Assembly: GCA_015852425.1 (NCBI GenBank)
Contig: JAAAIG010000746.1
Span: 1-19,317, forward strand
DNA from: Gryganskiella cystojenkinii
Taxonomy: Eukaryota; Mortierellomycota; Mortierellomycetes; Mortierellales; Mortierellaceae
Direction of reading: 5' to 3'
Length of the DNA: 19,317 nt
A program made the translations under genes and the position numbers. The notes under the pieces are model-generated. The model was not told the origin of the DNA. It was given only the letters and a program-made list of their open reading frames with translations, and made no database searches. Every line of letters starts with the position of its first letter. Position 1 is the first letter of the stretch. Shown here piece by piece: positions 1 to 6,195 of the stretch.

Positions 1-520
1 GCCAAGCGTTCATAGCGACGTTGCTTTTTGATCCTTCGATGTCGGCTCTTTCTCTCCTACCTGCATCGAATTCGTCGGACGCGTTGAGATGCTTTGTTCG
101 CCTGTACTAATCATTTTGACTCTTAAGGGGTGTTTATTTCATTCATTCTCAACAACCCTCGTCTGGTATGTGCGCACGCGTTGATAATTCATTCCGAGTT
201 CAACGCGTCAACCTGGTAAGTGTGCGTATTGTTTAGTATTTGATCTTTTAGGGTGTTTTCACTTAGCTTAGATTAGATTTCCTAATTAAATAAAATTGTG
301 TATTTTTTAAATCTTGGCTTGTTCACCACATTTATTGTTGCTTTTAGATCCTTCGATGTCGGCTCTTTCTCTCCTCCCTGCATCGAATTCGTCGGGCGTG
401 TTGTGGTCCTTTGTTCACTTGTACTAATGTTTTTCTTTCTTAAGGGGTGCTTCCTTTTCATTTTAGTTACACGCGTCAAGCTGGTGCGCACAAGTCTGTT
501 TCATGTTTGTCGCATCCCAT
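1..520 (+). repeat. Repeat R, tandem dimer (copies R1 and R2)
   Basis: Two successive copies of a dispersed repeat. R1 runs from base 1 to about 330 and R2 from about 331 to 512. Both contain GATCCTTCGATGTCGGCTCT, then CTCCCTGCATCGAATTCGTCG, an arm with TGTACTAAT, a T-rich run and CTTAAGGGGTG, and a GCGCAC-type segment. R1 ends in TTAAATAAAA followed by a T-rich run. Nearly the same dimer layout recurs at 2,581-2,950. R1 begins exactly at the window edge, so its left part is missing. No convincing gene was found here; short open frames across the core are weakly conserved between copies but have no other sign of coding. Confidence 0.85.
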
Positions 521-1298
521 GACCCTGTGTTGCCACTGTTCACCATGTTCTGTGTCACGGTGGCAACGGGTCAAGTGAAACGATCAAGTCCATGTCCCGA
601 TTTGGTTACACTGCCACATTTCTCCCTGCGTCCATCCTCAATTGACAGGCACGGCCTGTCCCCATAAGATAGTATAAATAGACCCTTGACTCCCATCCTA
701 GTTTAGTTCTTTACCTAGTAACTCGAATACGTACCCTTTGCCACCTTGATCTCCTTCGACCTTCTCTCCCACCTGTCCTCCTTGTCTCCCTGCCCTTGTC
801 TGTAATCCTGTCTTGGTTTGGCGCCCCTCTAGATCCAGGAGGCTCATAGGCATCCACTAGGTTTTTAAAAGGTCGGCTGGTGCCCAGTGGCCATGGAAGA
901 TGCCATTGGCAACTTGTGCAAATCCCCCCTTAGTTATGCAGCCCCATCAGGTAACCTGTGTGGAGAATCGTGGTGTTGTGCAGGGAAAGCTTAGATGGTA
1001 CCCAGTGGTGTTGGACGCATATAACTCTGTGTGGATGATCCTGTATATCTCTGCCTTGCCCCCTCCAGGAGAATATCACACACTACACCATGGGAGCAAT
1101 CCTTACACAGGTGGGACCATTTATTTGGGGAGAGATCCAGGCGGATTGCCCACAACATCCATCAAGACTGCTGGCCATTGGTGTGGCCTTTTAAAATCTG
1201 GTGGCTACCCGCTGACATCTTGCCCTTGGAGGGCCGCCTTTGTGGTGTATTATAACTTATATTTTTCCTAAGCACGATGACCAAGTTTTTTTTTTTTG
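521..1298. other. Gene-poor stretch with LTR-like promoter signals
   Basis: No gene could be supported. A TATA-like AGTATAAATAGA lies at 670-681 on the plus strand, followed by a long pyrimidine-rich leader to about 815 and then TTGGCGCCCC at 818-827. A TGTCACGG at 553-560 lies before it. TATA, pyrimidine leader and a TGGCGCC primer-binding-like word in this order resemble the LTR and primer-binding site of a retrotransposon, but no LTR end in CA precedes TGGCGCC and no gag or pol coding was seen. A 123-codon open frame at 900-1,271 looks like chance. Confidence 0.25.
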
Positions 1299-1423
1299 TT
1301 TATTGGATAACACCTTCACTGGAGTGTATTTATGTGGAAGCGTTTTCAAATGACACGAGACCAAGAATTCGATGTCATGCAGCAAGACCATTAAGGCAAG
1401 GCGACTGGCTAATGGCTAAACTA

Positions 1424-1684
1424 TTATTTTACACCCTTGAGCAGCCTGTCGAGCGATTCGATGCAATTAGGAGGGAGGTCGGTGCATTCCTTTTTTATGA
1501 GCTGTTCTAAAGCTTCAGTCTTGCCAACTCTTTTGACCTTATGTGCACCTCCAGCAAGCTTGGGGCCGATCCTTTTTGAACATGCGGTGATATTTGCGAT
1601 GCATTCTTTGTTTTTGTTGCCGATGGCTTTGGCAGCCACCAAGCTCATGAGAACACAGATAATATACAGATATCGGAGATGCAT
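1424..1684 (-). CDS. Small secreted protein, 86 aa, unknown function
   Basis: Single-exon open frame starting at an ATG at 1,684. The first ~20 residues (MHLRYLYIICVLMSLVAAKA) form a typical signal peptide: a short basic start, a hydrophobic core and small residues before the likely cleavage after AKA. The mature part is about 66 residues, lysine-rich, with four cysteines in two pairs (CIANITAC and CTDLPPNC), compatible with two disulfides, and one possible N-glycosylation site (NIT). A TATA-like sequence lies about 75 bp upstream of the ATG, followed by a pyrimidine-rich leader, which supports a real promoter. An AATAAA (minus strand, 1,299-1,304) lies about 120 bp past the stop and runs almost directly into an A-rich stretch. 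I do not recognise the family. By size and Cys content it is an effector-like or antimicrobial-type secreted peptide; that role is inference. Confidence 0.6.
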   Translation of the reverse strand: MHLRYLYIICVLMSLVAAKAIGNKNKECIANITACSKRIGPKLAGGAHKVKRVGKTEALEQLIKKECTDLPPNCIESLDRLLKGVK

Positions 1685-1758
1685 TTTGAAACGGGTTGGG
1701 TTGGAATACAGAGTTGATTGGAGTGAAGCGATCGGTCGTAAGCTGAGAATGTGGTAGT

Positions 1759-1768
1759 ATTTTAAATA
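1759..1768 (-). promoter_or_regulatory. TATA-like box for the 86-aa secreted protein
   Basis: Reading the minus strand, TATTTAAAAT lies about 75 bp upstream of the ATG at 1,684. It is followed by a C/T-rich stretch (CTTCACTCC, CCAACCCAACCC) typical of fungal leaders. Confidence 0.5.
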
Positions 1769-1845
1769 GGAGAGGAAGAAAGGTCTTTAAAAGAATAAGT
1801 AAAGTGCAGACTGGAGAGAGAAGTTGGTCAATGAGACTTCTTTAT

Positions 1846-2100
1846 ATATGTGCAGAAAAAGAGATTGATGATGTCAAACAAAAGATGGGATGGATAGCTG
1901 CAGGGTGAGAAAAAGAGAGGGACACTGGAAAAATAGATCGGAATGCAGAAGAAAGGGAATGTGGACGCCTATCCAAAGATGGGGATAGCTGAAGGGTGAG
2001 AAAAAAAGAGGGACGCCAGAAAAAAATGAAGATCAGACTCCAAACAAAAGATGGAAAAAGGGGAATGTACAACAGTTAAGCATAGCTGGAGCAGATATGC
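1846..2100. repeat. Purine-rich degenerate minisatellite tract 1
   Basis: The plus strand is strongly A/G-rich and repeats a loose word of the form GGGACGCCAGAAAAAA or GGAATGCAGAAGAAAG every 20-50 bp, together with GAGAAAAAGAGAGGGACAC-like words and two copies of CAAACAAAAGATGG. The same words recur in the tracts at 2,322-2,575, 4,980-5,345 and 5,593-5,915. Open frames on the minus strand here read as Phe/Leu/Ser/Pro low complexity and are not genes. Confidence 0.7.
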
Positions 2101-2111
2101 ACCCCTCGCAA

Positions 2112-2194
2112 CAGCCTACAACAGATGAGATGCCCCTCTTCAGCCCAGATTAGATACCCCTTGACTACAGCCTATACTAGATTCCCCCTTAACG
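2112..2194. repeat. Three degenerate ~28-bp tandem units
   Basis: Units starting at 2,112, 2,141 and 2,168 share the form CAGCCYANANYAGATNCCCC. They lie between two purine-rich tracts. Nothing else was recognised from about 2,100 to 2,320. Confidence 0.45.
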
Positions 2195-2321
2195 TCCGCC
2201 TACAGATATAGACAGCTTACCATACCAACAAATTCCTCATTCATTGCTCCAGCTCTTGTCTCACTCCTTGCTCACTGTTCCTCTTCCCTTTCCCAGTACT
2301 CCCCTCTGTGCCTGTTACAGA

Positions 2322-2575
2322 TGGAATTAAATAGAAGAAAGATGGAGCAGCAGAAAGAAGTGAGGGGTGCTGAAAATAGATGGGACACAGAAAAAAGATG
2401 GGAATATGGAAAAAAGGAGAGGGGCGATCAAATGGAGATATCCCGGTAGAGTCAGAGAAAACATCCCAGGAGAGGGACAAGAAAAAGAGATGTAAGGGGG
2501 TGGTCAGGAGAAGGAGACAGGCAAGGAAAAAAATAAGGGGAGGGAAGGAAAGAGCACAAAAGGATATCTGGGATA
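2322..2575. repeat. Purine-rich degenerate minisatellite tract 2
   Basis: A/G-rich plus strand with GATGGGACACAGAAAAAAGA, GATGGGAATATGGAAAAAAG and GAGGGACAAGAAAAAGAG words. It leads directly into an R copy (R3), the same order seen upstream of R5 and R6. Confidence 0.65.
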
Positions 2576-2580
2576 TTGCT

Positions 2581-2950
2581 TGTGGCAGCCAAGCGTTCAT
2601 AGCGACGTTGCTTTTTGATCCTTCGATGTCGGCTCTTTCTCTAATCCCTGCAGAGAATTCGTCGGACGCGTTGTTGATGCTTTTTTAACCTGTACTAACA
2701 TTTTTTTCTCTTAAGGGGTCTATAGTATTCATTCTCAGTCGCGCGCGTCAGCATGGCAGGTGCGCATGCGTTGGTTTCGTGTTTGGTTGTGTAGCTTTTA
2801 GATTAGTGCTCAGTTAAATAAAAGTAGGTCTCTTTGCCTTTTCTTTCTTTTTTATTTTTTTTTAAATCCTTACTTATGGATCACAGTGACGTTGCTTTTG
2901 TTCCTTCGGTGTGGCTCTTTTTCTCCTCCCAGGTGCTCGATGGTGGTGTT
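2581..2950 (+). repeat. Repeat R, tandem dimer (copies R3 and R8)
   Basis: R3 starts with TGTGGCA and the same 37-base core seen at both window ends (here 2,588-2,624). It continues through GAATTCGTCGGACGCGTTG, TGTACTAACATTTTTTTCTC, CTTAAGGGGTC and TTAAATAAAAG. A second, diverged copy (R8) begins near 2,881 with GTGACGTTGCTTTTGTTCC and GGCTCTTTTTCTCCTCCC. The dimer period is about 284 bp, compared with about 317 bp for R1/R2. A TATA-like CCTATAAAAG follows at about 2,990 with no gene recognised after it. Confidence 0.85.
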
Positions 2951-3102
2951 TTGTAACAGGAATACGGTGAAATCATGCTAGGTGCACCTATAAAAGATAG
3001 AAACCCGCAATATAATAAACCTCGCTTCTTGTCTCCACTACTCCCTCGGCCTTCTTATTGCATGTTTACTCTAAACTGCCCTCTGATCTGCAATTGAAAA
3101 GT

Positions 3103-3271
3103 GTAAAATCCTATGGGTCCGAGAGTAATCAAGGAGTGTAAAAGAGGGTTCTTTATTCTGCCTGTCCTCGAAGGGATAATGACACTCGAGAGGTGGCTTT
3201 GCTCTTGATTTATGTCTCCGGACGTGACACTGATTGAGCAAAAAAGGAGGTAAAAATGACTGTCCGTCACA
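3103..3271. repeat. Repeat A, copy 1 (possible solo-LTR fragment)
   Basis: About 170 bp matching 5,418-5,592 in the same orientation. Shared blocks are AGAGTAATCAAGGAG, a CCTCGAAGGG-type segment, CTCTTGATTT, TCTCCGGACG, and at the right end AAAAAAGGAGGTAAAAATGA followed by CTGTCCGTCACA. On the minus strand the sharp end reads TGTGACGGACAG, and a TG start of this kind is usual for fungal LTRs. No partner CA end or target duplication was identified. Confidence 0.7.
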
Positions 3272-3333
3272 TCGTGCATTTCAGTCTAATAGTGTAGTTA
3301 AATTCTCTGGACTCTAATTAACCTACTATCCTA

Positions 3334-3990
3334 CTATACTATGGTAGGTTTCTTATTCTTACAAAAGGCAGTGAAAAAATTCTTCTGCTGTGGAGTTCGA
3401 TTCTCAGGACACTCACACAAAGGCGCCATATGGAGGCCGACAAGCTTTCCACCTTGTGTAGTGCACCATTCTGCAAGTCTCTGCTTGTTTTGCAGCTGCT
3501 TTTCGTCCCCAATAGCCCATAAAAGCCAACGGCAGACAGTATTGTCATTTCCATATAGTTCTGCACCATAACTGCATTGGCTTTTGGCGGCACTCATACT
3601 CCGACACTTGGTGGTTGTTTCCTTGCACACAAATGCCACTTCCAAGTCTTTCGGACACAAAAGCCTGGTACCCTGATTTTCATTAACTTGACAGCAGCCA
3701 GCGGAATTCTTAGGATAGACACAACTTATCCCTTCAACACTCCCATTCCCTGCTTGAATAAAGGTCGCGCAGTGGAGAAAGAGCATGAAGGCAAGAACCA
3801 TCTTGTGCAGAGAAATTTGACCAAAATGTGGATATTGTGTCATGTCGTCCAGTGTCTTGTATGTTGTGAGCTTTCGAGTAGGCATCTGTGGCGGTTCTTG
3901 GGATAGTTCTTGGGATAGTTCTTGGGATAGTTCTTGGGATAGTTCTTGGGATAGTTCTTGGGATGGTTCTTGGAATAGTTCTTGTAGCAT
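3334..3990 (-). CDS. Secreted cysteine-rich protein (12 Cys in mature part)
   Basis: Single-exon open frame; the first ATG is at 3,990 (218 aa) and a second candidate start is the ATG at 3,801 (155 aa). From 3,801 the N-terminus MVLAFMLFLHCATFIQAG is a good signal peptide with cleavage near QAG. The mature region of about 137 residues has 12 cysteines, including one CC and one CEC, enough for up to six disulfides, and one NGS and one NRT glycosylation site. In the longer reading, 63 residues including a Ser-Gln-Glu-Leu repeat precede the hydrophobic segment, which would then not act as a normal signal peptide. Short introns or alternative starts could reconcile the two. A TATA box lies 90 bp upstream of the ATG at 3,990. 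The family is not recognised. Abundant Cys and secretion suggest an extracellular or effector-like protein; that is inference. Confidence 0.6.
   Translation of the reverse strand: MLQELFQEPSQELSQELSQELSQELSQELSQEPPQMPTRKLTTYKTLDDMTQYPHFGQISLHKMVLAFMLFLHCATFIQAGNGSVEGISCVYPKNSAGCCQVNENQGTRLLCPKDLEVAFVCKETTTKCRSMSAAKSQCSYGAELYGNDNTVCRWLLWAIGDEKQLQNKQRLAEWCTTQGGKLVGLHMAPLCECPENRTPQQKNFFTAFCKNKKPTIV
3894..3983. repeat. 12-bp minisatellite (7.5 copies)
   Basis: Seven units of GTTCTTGGGATA, the last two with one or two changes (GTTCTTGGGATG, GTTCTTGGAATA), plus half a unit. The unit is a multiple of three, so all frames remain open. On the minus strand in the frame of the secreted protein it encodes SQEL repeats. 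It lies between the TATA box and the signal peptide of that gene. Confidence 0.95.
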
Positions 3991-4079
3991 GTGTCGCAAG
4001 CGTTAGAGTGTTGAAGTGGGTCTTTAGTCTTGCCGGGTCAGTTGTGTGTTGGTGCAGGAGCAAACTGCAGAACGACTTC

Positions 4080-4086
4080 TTTTATA
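4080..4086 (-). promoter_or_regulatory. TATA box for the Cys-rich secreted protein
   Basis: The minus strand reads CTTTATAAAAGAAG, a perfect TATAAAA, 90 bp upstream of the ATG at 3,990 and about 280 bp upstream of the ATG at 3,801. The MITE-like element begins only 16 bp further upstream. Confidence 0.65.
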
Positions 4087-4102
4087 AAGATGAAGAGAGT
4101 TG

Positions 4103-4450
4103 TTATTGTGCGTTTCAAAAATTTTGATAGCAAAAAACGCGGGTCTAAATTGATTTTTTGACACAGAAGCGGTGCCCGAAATTTCATTTTTTAAAAAAAG
4201 CGAGAAAGACCTGGCGACAAAAATGATGGTTTTGATAGTTCTCTTCTATCAAAACCATCATTTTAGGAGTCGTTCGTCAGTGTCTTCAATTGCCCTCCCG
4301 CCTAACCAGCGATTAACCTCATAAACCTGGCCAATCCCGCAAAAACCCCACGCAAACGAAAACGATTTTAAAAATCAAAAACTGAGTTCGAAAATCACTA
4401 AACTCGATTTTTCGCACTGTTTCTATCAAAAATTTTGAAAGGCACAATAA
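4103..4450. mobile_element. MITE-like element with 28-bp terminal inverted repeats
   Basis: The left end 4,103-4,130 begins TTATTGTGCGTTTCAAAAA and ends TTTTGATAG. The right end 4,423-4,450 is its reverse complement with only two mismatches in 28. The inner sequence is AT-rich, non-coding and contains a perfect long hairpin (4,220-4,264) whose arms end in the same TTTTGATAG word as the terminal repeats. Length (348 bp), terminal inverted repeats and lack of coding fit a non-autonomous DNA transposon (MITE). A clear target-site duplication was not found; the outermost TTA/TAA bases are part of the palindrome. The transposase superfamily is unknown. Confidence 0.75.
4220..4264. repeat. Perfect 19-bp hairpin inside the MITE
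   Basis: Arms 4,220-4,238 and 4,246-4,264 are perfectly complementary around a 7-base loop (TTCTCTT). The arms read AAAATGATGGTTTTGATAG and its complement. Confidence 0.95.
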
Positions 4451-4903
4451 AAAGGAAACATATCTGGTTGTTTTCATACTATATGAAGTTAAAATTATTC
4501 AATAGGAGATCATTCCCATTAGGACAAGCAATGAGAAAATCCAGGAGAGAGAAACAATCAGGGGACTCTATTCCCATCTGCTCTAGAATATGAAAAAAAT
4601 ACTAGACAGAGAAAACAAACCAGGACGCAACGCAATCTTTTGACCCTTTCTCTACTCATGTGCTCCACAAGTATCGTGCCTTATCTCTGCTCATGCAATA
4701 TGGCAACATTTGGGACAACAGCAGGAGACAAGGGACAAAAGATCAAGGAATTTCCTGAAAAGATGAAAGCCTAAAATCACAGGATATTGAGAAAAGATTA
4801 AGGGGTCGGGAAAGGTCAGGGGACTAACAAGCAGGGTGATACAGAAAAAGATGAAAGGATACTATAAAAAGTTTCAGAAATGCTGGCCTGAATAATTAAT
4901 TGC
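4451..4903. other. No gene seen; A/G-rich sequence
   Basis: The stretch is AT- and purine-rich, with several loose words such as GGAGACAAGGGACAAAAG and CAGGGTGATACAGAAAAAG that resemble the purine tracts elsewhere, but without clear periodicity. No open frame with coding character and no RNA gene was recognised. It leads into R4, as the other purine tracts lead into R copies. Confidence 0.5.
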
Positions 4904-4962
4904 CTTGTAGCAGCCAAGCGTACATAGCGATGTTACTCTTTGATCCCTTGAGGTTGGATCTC
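4904..4962 (+). repeat. Repeat R, diverged partial copy (R4)
   Basis: CTTGTAGCAGCCAAGCGTAC, then ATAGCGATGTTACTCTTTGA, clearly the R core with several substitutions. Similarity fades after about 4,962. Confidence 0.75.
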
Positions 4963-4979
4963 TAATTAGAATTCTCTAA

Positions 4980-5345
4980 AAGAATAGAGATTAGGGGGAG
5001 AGTGATGCAGAAAAAACGGGAATGCAGAAAAAAAAGGGGGAGGGAGTGAATTGTTTAGGGGCTGGAAGTCAGGAAGAAAGAAAGGTGGGGTTTATTTTAA
5101 GCAGCGAGGAGGCAGATATGCTTCGCTCGTCACTTAAGGAGCGTCTGTGCGCGCCTCCTTCTAACTTAGTGAATAAAAAAGGAGGAGAAATGCGTCGGTA
5201 TGGCTCTGACGTTACAGGGAGGACACCAGAAGAACTATGGGGTTGCAAAAAAAAAGCAGGGACGCCAAACAAAACGTAGGAATGGATGGAGACAGGACGA
5301 GGGAAGGGGCGGAGATACTGAAGTATCAGGGAGTCACACAAAGAA
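4980..5345. repeat. Purine-rich degenerate minisatellite tract 3
   Basis: A/G-rich plus strand with GATGCAGAAAAAACGGGAAT, GCAGAAAAAAAAGGGGGAGG and GGGACGCCAAACAAAACG. A less purine-rich insert at about 5,100-5,215 contains no recognisable gene. The tract is followed directly by R5. Confidence 0.65.
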
Positions 5346-5406
5346 ATAACTGGCTTGTATCAGCCAAGCGTTGATAACGACATTGATCTTTCCATGTCGG
5401 CTCTTC
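5346..5406 (+). repeat. Repeat R, partial copy (R5)
   Basis: ATAACTGGCTTGTATCAGCC, then AAGCGTTGATAACGACATTG and CCATGTCGGCTCTTCC. The leading ATAACTGGCTTGT is shared exactly with the copy at the right end of the window. Confidence 0.75.
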
Positions 5407-5417
5407 CAATCGTACTT

Positions 5418-5592
5418 GTAAAACGCATGGATCCAAGAGTAATCAAGGAGTAAAAGAAAGGGTTCATTATTTTGCCAGGCCTCGAAAGGGTAATATCCCT
5501 CTGAGTGGTGGATTTACTCTTGATTTCTTTCTCCGGACGAGACACTTGTACTGATGGAGTAAAAAAGGAGGTAAAAATGACTGTCCGTCACA
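5418..5592. repeat. Repeat A, copy 2
   Basis: Second copy of the element at 3,103-3,271, same orientation and same right end (GTAAAAATGACTGTCCGTCACA-type terminus, of which the last 12 bases are CTGTCCGTCACA). It lies immediately after an R copy, whereas copy 1 lies about 150 bp after R8. Confidence 0.7.
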
Positions 5593-5915
5593 GGGAGGAG
5601 AAAGACGAGAAAAAGAAGTCGGGGAGAAAAGAAATAACGTCATAGGGGCAAGCACAAAAAAAAAAGCCTCCAAGGGGAGAGACAAAACGAGGTCAGGAGG
5701 AAAGCTGAAGAAAATATGGGACACTAAAAAAAATAGAAACGCAGGAAAAAAGGAGGGGATACCGAAGAAAAGATGGAGATGCAGGCAGAAAAAAAGATAG
5801 AAATGCAGAAGAAAAAGGGAGGGACGCCAAACAAAAAAACAGAGATGTGATGGAGATGCAGAAAAAAAAGGAGGGGGGGGGGCACCGAAAAGACTCAGGT
5901 GCAAACAACGGAATA
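5593..5915. repeat. Purine-rich degenerate minisatellite tract 4
   Basis: The clearest of the four tracts. Words of the form GGAGATGCAGAAAAAAAAGG, GAAATGCAGAAGAAAAAGGG and GGGACGCCAAACAAAAAAAC recur every 20-45 bp between about 5,735 and 5,880. It leads directly into R6. The long minus-strand frames are Phe/Ser/Leu/Pro low complexity. Confidence 0.75.
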
Positions 5916-5998
5916 ACAGCTTGTGGCAGCCAAGTATTCATAGCGACGTTGCTTTTTGATCCTTTGATGTCGGCTCTTTCTCTCCTCCCTGCATCAAC
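5912..5998 (+). repeat. Repeat R, partial copy (R6)
   Basis: AATAACAGCTTGTGGCAGCC, then AAGTATTCATAGCGACGTTG, GATCCTTTGATGTCGGCTCT and CTCCTCCCTGCATC. The right part diverges after GCATCAACTTCG. This copy lies just past the 3' end of the 561-aa gene. Confidence 0.85.
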
Positions 5999-6059
5999 TT
6001 CGTGCTCCTTAGTTCTAATGCTCGCAGCAATGGTCTCAATGCTCAACATCAACATTTTT

Positions 6060-6073
6060 TTTATTTTTTTATT
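6060..6073 (-). terminator. Candidate polyadenylation signals of the 561-aa gene
   Basis: Two minus-strand AATAAA words within a T-rich stretch, about 125-135 bp past the stop codon at 6,196. The region is low complexity, so the signal is plausible rather than certain. Confidence 0.35.
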
Positions 6074-6195
6074 TTTTTTTACACTGCTCAATGGTTATGT
6101 TTTTTTCTGTTTCATGCAAGGTTTTCAATGAATATTGGTTCTTACGAATGCTAGATGATACAGCATGATTCGAGATTCACAGCTAAAGCATCTAT

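Noticed and set aside
900..1271. 123-codon plus-strand open frame
   Set aside because: No recognisable motif, poor start context, and an overlapping frame is equally open; treated as chance.
1842..2600. Minus-strand frames of 76-119 codons
   Set aside because: Same low-complexity cause: the purine-rich plus strand has few stops in complement.
5467..6091. Long minus-strand open frames of 130-145 codons
   Set aside because: They read the complement of A/G-rich minisatellite tracts, giving Phe/Leu/Ser/Pro low complexity with no domain, promoter or start support.
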